Assembly (NCBI RefSeq): GCF_002149925.1 | Contig: NZ_MSLT01000023.1 | Span: 248,001-312,000 of the forward strand | From: Thioflexithrix psekupsensis | GTDB lineage: Bacteria > Pseudomonadota > Gammaproteobacteria > Beggiatoales > Beggiatoaceae | Reading direction: 5' to 3' | DNA length: 64,000 nt | Shown: positions 39,386-48,483 of the stretch, in pieces | Layout of the letters: every line of letters starts with the position of its first letter | Position numbering within the stretch: the stretch's first letter is position 1 | Position numbers and translations under genes: made by a program | The notes under the pieces: model-generated | What the model saw: only the letters and a program-made list of their open reading frames with translations | Database searches by the model: none | What the model was told of the DNA's origin: nothing

Positions 39386-39426
39386 ATTTAACGATAATTC
39401 AACCTTATTTCACGAGACCATAACGC

Positions 39427-40522
39427 ATGGAATTAACAGGCTTATATGAGACATTAAAAAATGTCAGCTATCGGGTAGAAACGCTTAGGGGGTATCTTTG
39501 ACTATGACCATAAAGCAGAGCGTTTAATTGAAGTTAAACGAGAATTAGAACAACCCGATGTGTGGAATCAACCCGAACGCGCCCAAACTTTAGGACGAGA
39601 ACGGGTACAATTAGAACAAGTGGTTGATTTATTAACTACTTTGAGCCAATCCGTGATCGACACCAGAGAATTATTAGAAATTGCCGATCACGAACAAGAT
39701 GGGGAAATGTTACACGCGGTTGAAACCGATTTATTGCATTTAGAAAAACAATTAGCCGACTTAGAATTTACCCGTATGTTTTCGGGAGAAATGGACGCAA
39801 ATAACGCCTTTTTAGACGTGCAAGCAGGATCGGGCGGAACGGAAGCCCAAGATTGGGCAGATATGCTATTGCGTATGTATTTGCGTTGGGCTGAAAGTCA
39901 CGATTTTAAAACCGAAATTATCGAATTATCACCGGGCGATGTGGCTGGCATTAAAAGTGCGACGGTCAGCGTACAAGGGCAATACGCTTATGGCTGGCTG
40001 CGCACAGAAACGGGCGTACACCGTTTGGTGCGCAAATCGCCTTTTGATTCAGGTAATCGTCGTCACACTTCGTTTGCGGCTATTTTCGTTTCGCCTGAAA
40101 TTGACGACACGGTGGAAGTGGATATTAATCCCGCAGATTTAAGAATTGACGTATATCGTGCCAGCGGCGCGGGCGGTCAACACGTGAATCGCACTGAATC
40201 CGCGGTGAGAATTACCCATTTACCCACTAATATTGTGGTGCAATGTCAAAATGACCGTTCTCAACATAAAAATAAAGCCACAGCCATGAAACAATTGCAG
40301 GCGAAATTGTACGAATTAGAAATGCAAAAACGCAACGCCAATCAGCAAGTGATTGAAGACAATAAATCAGATATTGGTTGGGGTCATCAAATTCGTTCTT
40401 ACGTGCTGGATCAATCGCGGATTAAAGATTTACGTACTGGGATAGAAATTAGCAACACGCAAGCGGTGTTAAATGGTGATTTAGATGCGTTTATTGAAGC
40501 CAGTTTAAAAAGTGGTTTATAA
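39427..40522 (+). CDS. prfB: Peptide chain release factor 2 with programmed +1 frameshift
   Basis: Translation starts at ATG 39427 ([20 protein letters not shown]), reaches RGYL and an in-frame TGA at 39499-39501, then shifts +1 to GAC at 39500 and continues to 40522 for about 364 aa. The signal AGGGGGTATCTTTGAC, with its internal Shine-Dalgarno and CTT-TGA-C, is the classic RF2 autoregulatory site: low RF2 lets the ribosome slip. The GGQ motif lies in [21 protein letters not shown]2 recognises UGA/UAA. Coding is 39427-39498 joined to 39500-40522. Confidence 0.97.
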
Positions 40523-40555
40523 CTTGATTTTAACTATTTTAAAGAGAAGCTAATA

Positions 40556-41974
40556 ATGAAGCTAATTCCAGTCATTTTATCAGGTGGTGTAGGAAGCCGT
40601 TTATGGCCGTTATCGCGGGAACATTATCCCAAGCAATTGCTGGCCTTAGCGGGCGAAAAAACCATGTTACAAGACACCGTAACGCGCTTAAATGGTTTAG
40701 CTGATTTAACAGGGCCAATTGTGGTGTGTAATGAAGTGCATCGCTTTTTAATTGCCGAACAATTACGGGCTTTAAATATCACGCCATTACATCTTATTTT
40801 AGAACCCGTTGGCAGAAATACTGCGCCTGCGGTGGCGATTGCGGCCTTGACCGCACAAGCAGAAGAAGCCGACGCGCTGATTCTGGTTTTACCGGCGGAT
40901 CATTTGATTCAAAACCCTGAAGCCTTTCGTGACGCGGTGACAGCAGGAAAAAGCGCGGCCGCACAAGGTCATTTAGTCACTTTTGGTGTGGTGCCGACGC
41001 GTCCTGAAACGGGTTATGGTTATATTAAAACGGGAGAATCTTTAACGCCTGATAATGCCGTTTTTAAAGTCGCGCAATTCGTCGAAAAACCCGATTTAAA
41101 TACTGCAACCAATTATTTAAAAAGTGGTGATTATTATTGGAATAGTGGGATGTTTCTTTTTCGGGCAGATGTTTATTTAGCCGAATTGGCGCGTTATTCT
41201 CCTGACATGCTTATTGCCTGTCAACAGGCTTATGAAAAAGCCAAACAAGATGCCGATTTTTTGCGTATAGACAGCGAAAGTTTTACCCAATGTCCTGCGA
41301 ATTCTGTCGATTATGCCGTGATGGAAAAAACTGAAATGGGCGCGTTAATTCCTTTATCCGCACAATGGAGTGATGTGGGCGCGTGGTCGGCATTATGGGA
41401 AGTGAGTCCGCGTGATGAAAATGAGAATGTGCTATTAGGTGATGTGCTAACGCATGAGGTAAAAAACTGTTATTTACGCGCTGAACATCGCTTAATTGCG
41501 GGGATTGGTTTAGATAATTTAATCGTCATTGAAACAGCCGACGCGGTGTTAATTGCACCGATAGAACAAGCGCAAACGGTGAAAAAAATTGTTGAGCAGT
41601 TAAAAGCGGGTAATCGCCACGAAGCCAATTTACATCGCCGCGTGCATCGCCCGTGGGGAACGTATGAAAATATTGATGTGGAAGAGCGATTTCAGGTTAA
41701 ACGTATTATGGTAAAGCCCGGTGCCAGCTTATCGCTGCAAATGCACTACAATCGTTCCGAACATTGGATTGTCGTTAAAGGCACGGCCGAGATTACGCGA
41801 GGGGAGGAGATTTTTTTACTCAGCGAAAATCAATCGACTTATATTCCGCTGGGCATTAAACACCGTCTCGCTAATCCCGGTAAAGTTCCTTTAGAAATCA
41901 TTGAGATTCAATCAGGTTCTTATTTGGGCGAAGATGATATTGTGCGGTTTGAAGACGTATATGGACGACAATAA
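40556..41974 (+). CDS. algA: Mannose-1-phosphate guanylyltransferase / mannose-6-phosphate isomerase
   Basis: 472 aa bifunctional enzyme. The nucleotidyltransferase start IPVILSGGVGSRLWPLSREHYPKQLL, LILEPVGRNTAPAVAIAAL and FVEKPDLNTA are diagnostic; the C-terminal cupin domain holds the isomerase site (VHRPWGTYENID, QMHYNRSEHWIVVKGTAEIT). Makes GDP-mannose for surface polysaccharide. Stands alone after prfB. Could equally be named manC. Confidence 0.95.
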   Translation: MKLIPVILSGGVGSRLWPLSREHYPKQLLALAGEKTMLQDTVTRLNGLADLTGPIVVCNEVHRFLIAEQLRALNITPLHLILEPVGRNTAPAVAIAALTAQAEEADALILVLPADHLIQNPEAFRDAVTAGKSAAAQGHLVTFGVVPTRPETGYGYIKTGESLTPDNAVFKVAQFVEKPDLNTATNYLKSGDYYWNSGMFLFRADVYLAELARYSPDMLIACQQAYEKAKQDADFLRIDSESFTQCPANSVDYAVMEKTEMGALIPLSAQWSDVGAWSALWEVSPRDENENVLLGDVLTHEVKNCYLRAEHRLIAGIGLDNLIVIETADAVLIAPIEQAQTVKKIVEQLKAGNRHEANLHRRVHRPWGTYENIDVEERFQVKRIMVKPGASLSLQMHYNRSEHWIVVKGTAEITRGEEIFLLSENQSTYIPLGIKHRLANPGKVPLEIIEIQSGSYLGEDDIVRFEDVYGRQ

Positions 41975-41977
41975 AAA

Positions 41978-43687
41978 CTACGAACTCAACCATCGCCAGA
42001 GATAACTACGCGGAATCGTCTCTCCCGTTGACACATAATGTAAAACAAGCGCATCGTTTAAACTCGATTTCATCAGCGATGCGCCCATCGGCGTACCACA
42101 CCACAACAAACGATCCCCACTGCGTAAACTTTCCGTTTCATCTGGCATTAACAAGCATTCTTGCGCCCGCACCAACAACAAGGGAATCGCGCATAATTTC
42201 TCACTGCGCTCCCGCGGATCGGCTAATAAACATTCTAAATTAACCGCTTTTTTTTGCTTAAATAATTCAAAAATGGCAGGCGTATCTTTTTTGTTAATAT
42301 TAACCTCCCAAATGTAAGGATTATCGATTTGTAATTGGTTAATTTTAGCAATTAAATGTTGTGACCATTGCTCACCGCGTTGACGCGCTAAAGTCATAAA
42401 TTCATTTAACAAAGGAATGCCTAATAAAACCCGAATATGATCCGCAATAATTTGACTGGCTTGCATCACCACATTGGCATGAACAGCCTCAAAAATAATG
42501 CGATTTTCGGAGCGATTTTCCCGAATCACCACAAATAAATTGGGATTTAATTCGCGTGCGGTCATGACAATCGATAAATTATCAATATCATCATTTGTCC
42601 CCGCCACCAAACCGACCGCCTCTTCAATGTGCGCTTGACGCAACGTCACCGCTTCCGTACCCCGCCCGACAATACATTGTCCGCGAGGATAACCCATTTT
42701 TTCTGGGGCTAAATCGACAATCACCAAATGAATATCTTGTTCTTTGCGTAATTGTTCATACACCGATTTACCAAAACGCCCATAACCACACAAGACCCAA
42801 ATCCCTTGCCGCGGTGGATTTAAATCACGTAATGTCACCCTATCGCGTCGCCCAATAAACCATTCTAATAAAACATGCAAACTGGGAGAATGCAACATGG
42901 TTTTTAACTGCTCGGCAAAAATCTCAAAAGGATTATAAATATAATTCGTGCCGAACGAAGCCATATTGGCCGCCACTTCATGAGAATCAACACGCCCAAT
43001 AGCACGTACTTGGGGATTTAATAATTTAGTGGTAATGCTAATGTGCAAATTGGCTAAATTATTATTCGTAATGGCCACCACTCCCGCACAATAAGGACTT
43101 TTTAATCCTGCTTGTAATAACACTTGAGGACGGCTGGCATCATCACATAAATTAGGGATATAAACAGGGTGATTATCTAAAATTAAATTATCAATGCGCG
43201 TTTGATCAATTTCTACCACCACCGTGCGAATATCATGTTGATCTAAGGCATGAACTAAAGATTCTCCCGTGTCGCCATAACCGCAAATTAAATAAAAAGG
43301 TTCTTTAATGCGCTGTACTGAACCGATAAAATGACGCACGGTAAATACTTTTTTCAGCGTGTCGTTTTGAATTAAAGTTAAAATCGTTCCAATCGCATAT
43401 AACCAACCAATGACGGTTAAATAAATCGAGATAGAAACCCATAACCGCTGCGCCCCAGAAAAACTATAAGGAATTTCTCCAAAACCAATGGTGGTTGCGG
43501 TGTAAGAAATGAAGTAAAACGCATGGAAAAAATCCATGTAATAAACTTTACCATCCACCTCAATACCAGGGATTAATGTCATGCCGACAATAGAAATCGT
43601 GTAAACGCTTAATAGCACCAGTAATGGGATGCGCATTCGTCGCATCACTAAAAAAATAATAGAACTGCTGCGATCTTTCATAATCAA
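41978..43687 (-). CDS. Potassium channel with two TrkA/RCK-like domains
   Basis: 569 aa. Two hydrophobic helices flank a pore loop, TATTIGFGEIPYSF, with the K+ selectivity-like filter TIGFGE. Then come two NAD-binding RCK modules: CGYGDTGESLVHALD (about residue 135) and VLCGYGRFGKSVYEQL (about 290), and a C-terminal TrkA_C-like segment. The filter Gly-Phe-Gly is the KtrAB/other-channel variant of Gly-Tyr-Gly. It overlaps the 43684 gene by 4 bp (ATGA), so the two are translationally coupled. Confidence 0.85.
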   Translation of the reverse strand: MIMKDRSSSIIFLVMRRMRIPLLVLLSVYTISIVGMTLIPGIEVDGKVYYMDFFHAFYFISYTATTIGFGEIPYSFSGAQRLWVSISIYLTVIGWLYAIGTILTLIQNDTLKKVFTVRHFIGSVQRIKEPFYLICGYGDTGESLVHALDQHDIRTVVVEIDQTRIDNLILDNHPVYIPNLCDDASRPQVLLQAGLKSPYCAGVVAITNNNLANLHISITTKLLNPQVRAIGRVDSHEVAANMASFGTNYIYNPFEIFAEQLKTMLHSPSLHVLLEWFIGRRDRVTLRDLNPPRQGIWVLCGYGRFGKSVYEQLRKEQDIHLVIVDLAPEKMGYPRGQCIVGRGTEAVTLRQAHIEEAVGLVAGTNDDIDNLSIVMTARELNPNLFVVIRENRSENRIIFEAVHANVVMQASQIIADHIRVLLGIPLLNEFMTLARQRGEQWSQHLIAKINQLQIDNPYIWEVNINKKDTPAIFELFKQKKAVNLECLLADPRERSEKLCAIPLLLVRAQECLLMPDETESLRSGDRLLWCGTPMGASLMKSSLNDALVLHYVSTGETIPRSYLWRWLSS

Positions 43688-44067
43688 CGCCGTAACATGA
43701 CTGTTTCAATCACCAATAATAAAACCGAAACCAAATTAGCCACCAATGCCCCGCCCGATAAAGACACAATACTGGCCATCACGCTGGGAGTCATGGGCGA
43801 TTGTTCTACGTATAACACAAATCCCCACACAATCGCCGCCGCGATCAATTGTAAGTCTGCGACTAAACTGGTGGCCAATAATACCGCGCCCACTTGAGAA
43901 CGGTCGCCAAATTTTAAAATGGTCGCGGCAAAATTGACAAAAATCGCCGCCGCTAATTCATAAACATGATGGTGATCAGGATTGTCAATGTCGCCAAGAA
44001 AAAAACCAAAATTTAACGTCATTGCCAAAACAATAAAAAAACCAAAAACAACTTTTTCTGGATTCAT
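43684..44067 (-). CDS. DUF6394-type small membrane protein
   Basis: 127 aa with four hydrophobic helices (VVFGFFIVLAMTLNFGFFLG, AAAIFVNFAATILKFGDR, LIAAAIVWGFVLYV, ANLVSVLLLVIETVML). This matches the family I know as DUF6394, which travels with RCK-type K+ channels. It lies directly upstream of the channel gene with a 4-bp overlap, so a partner subunit or regulator of the channel is likely (inference). Confidence 0.7.
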   Translation of the reverse strand: MNPEKVVFGFFIVLAMTLNFGFFLGDIDNPDHHHVYELAAAIFVNFAATILKFGDRSQVGAVLLATSLVADLQLIAAAIVWGFVLYVEQSPMTPSVMASIVSLSGGALVANLVSVLLLVIETVMLRR

Positions 44068-44088
44068 GTGTTTATCTCGATTTAAAAA

Positions 44089-45564
44089 TTAATGTGAAGG
44101 CGTGATCAATGTGGCTGTTTTTAAGCCATCATAATTACCATCTGCCGCTAATGAATAGCCGTGCAAACGTTTATTATAAACTAAAATATGGTCTTCATAC
44201 CATAAGGGAATATAAGGCAATTGTTCATGTAAGTAAGTTTGTAATTGACGGTATAAATTGGCTTGGGTTTCTAATTCTTGGGCTTGTTCGGCTTGTTCGA
44301 TGAATTGATCCACGATGGGATCAACAAAACGTCCGCGATTAGCCCCATTGGGTGGTTGGGCTTCGCTGTGAAAAGCATAACGAAAAATATCGGGCGTTTT
44401 TATTCCAATCCACGCTAAACTAAACATTTGAAAACGCCCTTGTTTAATATCACCATAAAACGTTCCCCAATCATAAGTCTGTAAAGAAACGGTTAAGCCT
44501 ACTGCTTCTAATTGTTGTTGAATCACACTGGCTAAACGCACCCGAAATGGATTATTAGAGGTTTTATAACTCAGCATTAAAGGCATTGATTTATCGATAG
44601 AAGCCAATAATTGACGCGCTAATTCAGGATTATATTCATAATGATTTACCGTTTGCCCCGCCCAATGGTGCGGCGGTAATAAACCGTGGGCTAAATCGGC
44701 CGCATTTCCCATGACATATTTTATAATGGCTTCTCGATCTATCGCGTGAGCAATCGCACGGCGCACGGTTAATTGTTGTGTTAATGGGTCTTGTAAATTA
44801 AAACCTAAATAAGCAAAATTGCTGCCTGTTCTGGTTTCGACTTTAACTGATTTCTGTTGAGATAACCACGTGACTAATTCAGGCGATAAATCATTTTGAA
44901 TTAAATCTAATTCGGCATGAATTAATTTAAGCGAACGCACCACAGGGTCTTTTACTTCATAAAAAGTCACTAATTGCCCATCATGGCGACGACGTAATGT
45001 TAAACGATTGTCTTCTTGCCATTGGATAAATTCAAATTCGCCATTGCCAATAGGATGACGAGTGAAACGGTGATCATGTAAATCATGGGGAACAATCCCC
45101 ACCGTTAAGCGCGTGGGAAAGAGTAAATCGGCTTTATTGAGTTTAAAAATTAACGTGTTATTATCGACAATTTCAATTTCACGAATAATTTGCAAATTAC
45201 CGCGTAAAGGTGAGGCATTTTCCGCGTGCAAAATCCAGTCATAAGTCGCTTTAACATCGTGCGCGGTTAAAGGGCGTTGATGGTGAAAATCAGGACGATC
45301 AGGACGCAAAGTCAGTTCATATTCCAATTCAAGCGCATCCCGCACGCGCCAATCGGCTAAATCAGGCACAGGACGCAACGCGGCATCAAAATCGACCAAT
45401 CCCCGATATAACAGGCGATTAATGCGCGAGGACGCGGCATCGGTGGCTTGGCGCGGGTCTAAATTCACGGGCGCGGCGGCCAAACCAAAACGAATCGCGG
45501 CATTGTCAGGCGCGCCACAAGCGGTTAATAATAGCAAGCTGGCGAGAAAAATAATGTAGTGCAT
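44089..45564 (-). CDS. Oligopeptide-type ABC transporter substrate-binding lipoprotein
   Basis: 491 aa from ATG 45564, which gives a lipoprotein signal (IIFLASLLLLTACGAP); the frame is open 11 codons further up. SBP_bac_5 pattern: LAAAPVNLDPRQATDAASSRINRLLYRGLVDFD, then HDVKATYDWIL, RRAIAHAIDREAI and a final LPYIPLWYEDHILVYN. Binds peptides or similar at the cell surface. The permease and ATPase genes are not next to it. Confidence 0.88.
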   Translation of the reverse strand: MHYIIFLASLLLLTACGAPDNAAIRFGLAAAPVNLDPRQATDAASSRINRLLYRGLVDFDAALRPVPDLADWRVRDALELEYELTLRPDRPDFHHQRPLTAHDVKATYDWILHAENASPLRGNLQIIREIEIVDNNTLIFKLNKADLLFPTRLTVGIVPHDLHDHRFTRHPIGNGEFEFIQWQEDNRLTLRRRHDGQLVTFYEVKDPVVRSLKLIHAELDLIQNDLSPELVTWLSQQKSVKVETRTGSNFAYLGFNLQDPLTQQLTVRRAIAHAIDREAIIKYVMGNAADLAHGLLPPHHWAGQTVNHYEYNPELARQLLASIDKSMPLMLSYKTSNNPFRVRLASVIQQQLEAVGLTVSLQTYDWGTFYGDIKQGRFQMFSLAWIGIKTPDIFRYAFHSEAQPPNGANRGRFVDPIVDQFIEQAEQAQELETQANLYRQLQTYLHEQLPYIPLWYEDHILVYNKRLHGYSLAADGNYDGLKTATLITPSH

Positions 45565-45657
45565 TTTAAGCTCGTTGGGCAAATCACAAACGGCCAATTT
45601 AATCGTATTTTTAGTCGTTTGGCAATCTGAAAAAGAAAGGTTGATAAAATAAATAAA

Positions 45658-46212
45658 ATGGGCAAAATTAGAATTATCGGTGGAGAATGGCGCGGACGAA
45701 CTTTAACGGTTTTAGATAAACCCCATTTAAGACCCACTCCCAATCGCATTCGTGAAACATTATTTAATTGGTTAAACTGGTCAATTCCGAGTAGTCATTG
45801 TTTAGATTTATTTGCGGGTACGGGTGCATTGGGTTTAGAAGCGGCTTCGCGGGGAGCGAAAAGTGTTTATTTAGTCGAACACGATGCGCAATTAGCCACA
45901 CAATTACGTCAGTTATTAACGCAATTAAATGCCACACAAATTAAAGTGATTCAACAAAATGCGTTTCATTTTTTAAATAGTCCGCCTGAGAAACCGTTTA
46001 ATATTGTTTTTTTAGACCCGCCTTTTGGTCATGATTATTTGGTGACTTGTTGTCAGGCCTTGAGTCAAGCGGGTTGGTTATCTTCTGGTGCGTTGATTTA
46101 TTTGGAAGCGGAGCAGAATTTAAGCGAATTACCGTTGCCCGCACAATGGCAGTGGATAAAAAAACAGCGCGCAGGACAGGTTAATTATTTTTTGGCGAGA
46201 AATGGGGAGTAG
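45658..46212 (+). CDS. rsmD: 16S rRNA G966 N2-methyltransferase
   Basis: 184 aa. Starts KIRIIGGEWRGRTL and has the family's RPTPNRIRETLFNWL, LDLFAGTGALGLEAASRGA SAM-binding loop and VFLDPPFG catalytic DPPF. Divergent from the ABC binding protein. Confidence 0.95.
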   Translation: MGKIRIIGGEWRGRTLTVLDKPHLRPTPNRIRETLFNWLNWSIPSSHCLDLFAGTGALGLEAASRGAKSVYLVEHDAQLATQLRQLLTQLNATQIKVIQQNAFHFLNSPPEKPFNIVFLDPPFGHDYLVTCCQALSQAGWLSSGALIYLEAEQNLSELPLPAQWQWIKKQRAGQVNYFLARNGE

Positions 46213-46368
46213 GGATTGGTTGTTGTTTATAAAAAATAAACGACTAAAAGGACTCCTCCTTCTTTGTAAAATGCGGTAAAGCATTTTGTCCCCAACTTGC
46301 TCAAATTCAGTGCAGTGATTATACTGTTGATCTGTACTGAATTTTTTAAATCTTGATAAGGTGATGTG

Positions 46369-48477
46369 ATGACAAAGTTATCGTTAGAAAAACAAGAAGA
46401 ATTAAAAAAATTGGATGAATCTATTCATCATGATCCAGAGAATGCACAGGGGTACAATGAACGTGCTATTCTTTACGCGGAAAATGGAAAATATGATGAG
46501 GCGTTTGCTGATTTTAATCAAGCGATAGAATTAGAACCTAAAAAAGCAGATTATTATAATAATCGTGGTTTTTTCTATCTAAAACAAAAACAGTATGAAA
46601 AAGCATTAGCTGATTATAATCAAGCTATAGCCTTGAGTCCTAAAAAAGCGCGTTATTATAATGATCGTGGCAATGTTTATTTAGAGCAAAAACAGTATGA
46701 AAAAGCATTAGCTGATTTTAATCAAGCTATAGCTTTAAATCCTAAAGAGATAGGTTATTATCATAATCGTGGCCTTGTTCATGCGAAGCAAAAACAGTAT
46801 GAGGAAGCATTAGCTGATTATAATCAAGCTATAGCTTTAAATCCTAAAGAGGCAGGTTTTTATTTTAATCGCGGCAATATTTACTCTGAGCAAAAACAGT
46901 ATGAGAAAGCATTAGCTGATTTTAATCAAGCTATAACTTTAAACCCTAAAGAGGCAGTTTTTTATCTTGAGCGTGGCACTGTTCATTCAAAGCAAGGGCA
47001 GTATGAGAAAGCATTAAGCGATTATGATAAAGCCATAGCATTAAATTCTAAACAAGCTGCTTTTTATAATAATCGTGGAAATATTTATGCAGAACAAAAA
47101 CAGTATAAGGAAGCATTAACTGATTTTGATCAAGCCATAAGATTAAATCCTAATGATGCGCGGGCTTATTATAACCGTAGTAGTATTTTTTTTGAGCAAA
47201 AAGAATATGAGAAAGCATTAGCTGATTATAATCAAGCTATAATATTAAATCCTAAAGAGGCGGGTTTTTATCATAATCGTGGCATTGTTTATTTTGAACA
47301 AGAAAAATATGAGAAAGCATTAACTGATTATAATCAAGCCATAGAATTAAATCCTGATGAATGGACTTTTTATTTAGCAAGAGCTGCTTGCCATGCTCAC
47401 CAAAAAAACCTCAATATGGCCGCCCAAGATTTTGAGAAAGCAGGCGAATTAAATCCCGATCAAAAACATTTTTACTTTCAAGTTTTAGAAAATTTTAAAC
47501 TGACTGACCAGTTAGAACAAACTAATATCGAATTAGAACGACTTAATTCCGAATTAGAAAAAGCCAACACAAAGCAACGAGAATTCACTCGTGAATATAA
47601 CCATTGGTTGGGTAATCATCTTTTTCCGCACCGTTTGCAAAAAATTGCAGAGGAATTAAAAAATTATCCTGAATTAAAACAACAACATTTAGTTTTATTA
47701 AACAGTGCGCAGCAAGAGGAATTAACAAGAATTAATGCCCAATTATTGCGTACTCGGCATTTATATGCAGGTGATGACAAGCAAAGTAAGCAAGAGTTTC
47801 AACGCCTTATCTTAGGTGATCGTGATCCTTCTCCTGACGAAGCCCGCACTTTTCCAGAAATTTTAAACGAATGTTTAAAACTGAGAATTTCTGATTTATT
47901 CCAATATCATCCACTAAAAAAACAATGGGAAACCTTCTTAGTCAAAAACGAAAAAAATGCAGCGCAATTACAACAAGATTATCAAGATCAGGTTTTACTG
48001 GGAACGATGCCTGTTATTGATTGGATTAAGGCTAATTTAATGCCTGAATTTGAAGTGACATTAAATGATGATTGGCAAGAAATGCGGGTTAAAAAACTTA
48101 ATTACGCCGAAGCCATTTTACGCAACATTTTATCCGAATTATTGCTTAATCTATTAAGATATAGCGATTTAAGCCATATAAAACTGCATTTCACCACCCA
48201 AACCCATCAAGAATTGGAATATTTAACGCTTGACTTTTATAATACTTATCAAGAAAATAAGAGCGTAGGTTCTGAAGTCGGCTTAAACGCTTTACGGGAA
48301 ACGCTAAAGCAAATCAATGATGATGTGGATACTTTAAAAATTGAAGATGATAAAGTGTCTAAATTTTTTCATTTAACATTTGGTTTGCGGAAAACTATTT
48401 TTATCCGTTCAGAAATTTCAAAACAACGTACTAAACGCTTGGCTAAAATGTTAGAAGCATACATAAGTGGGGATTAG
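46369..48477 (+). CDS. TPR-containing histidine kinase-like sensor (Detocs DtcA-like)
   Basis: 702 aa from ATG 46369 (AAGGTGAT 7 bp upstream). Residues about 28-367 are ten TPR units of 34 aa each, highly alike (NRGxxYxEQKQYEKALADxNQAIxLNPKEA), then a coiled coil. A dimerisation/His box reads REFTREYNHWLGNHLFPHRL; the His near residue 412 is the candidate phospho-site. The catalytic part has an N-box (SELLLNLLRYSD) and a G-box-like SEVGLNALRETL. No membrane helix, so cytosolic. It lies 6 bp before a receiver-effector gene. TPR + kinase + receiver-effector is the Detocs defence layout, and DtcA is the comparison. The island is more AT-rich than its surroundings. Confidence 0.82.
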   Translation: MTKLSLEKQEELKKLDESIHHDPENAQGYNERAILYAENGKYDEAFADFNQAIELEPKKADYYNNRGFFYLKQKQYEKALADYNQAIALSPKKARYYNDRGNVYLEQKQYEKALADFNQAIALNPKEIGYYHNRGLVHAKQKQYEEALADYNQAIALNPKEAGFYFNRGNIYSEQKQYEKALADFNQAITLNPKEAVFYLERGTVHSKQGQYEKALSDYDKAIALNSKQAAFYNNRGNIYAEQKQYKEALTDFDQAIRLNPNDARAYYNRSSIFFEQKEYEKALADYNQAIILNPKEAGFYHNRGIVYFEQEKYEKALTDYNQAIELNPDEWTFYLARAACHAHQKNLNMAAQDFEKAGELNPDQKHFYFQVLENFKLTDQLEQTNIELERLNSELEKANTKQREFTREYNHWLGNHLFPHRLQKIAEELKNYPELKQQHLVLLNSAQQEELTRINAQLLRTRHLYAGDDKQSKQEFQRLILGDRDPSPDEARTFPEILNECLKLRISDLFQYHPLKKQWETFLVKNEKNAAQLQQDYQDQVLLGTMPVIDWIKANLMPEFEVTLNDDWQEMRVKKLNYAEAILRNILSELLLNLLRYSDLSHIKLHFTTQTHQELEYLTLDFYNTYQENKSVGSEVGLNALRETLKQINDDVDTLKIEDDKVSKFFHLTFGLRKTIFIRSEISKQRTKRLAKMLEAYISGD
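46450..47470 (+). repeat. Ten 102-bp in-frame repeats (TPR units)
   Basis: The DNA of the TPR units stays highly similar ('gattataatcaagctatag', 'gagaaagcattagctgat' recur), suggesting recent duplication or homogenisation. Confidence 0.85.
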
Positions 48478-48483
48478 AAGGAA

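Noticed and set aside
46450-47470. Regular direct repeats that might suggest a CRISPR array
   Set aside because: The repeats are in-frame TPR codons without unique spacers.
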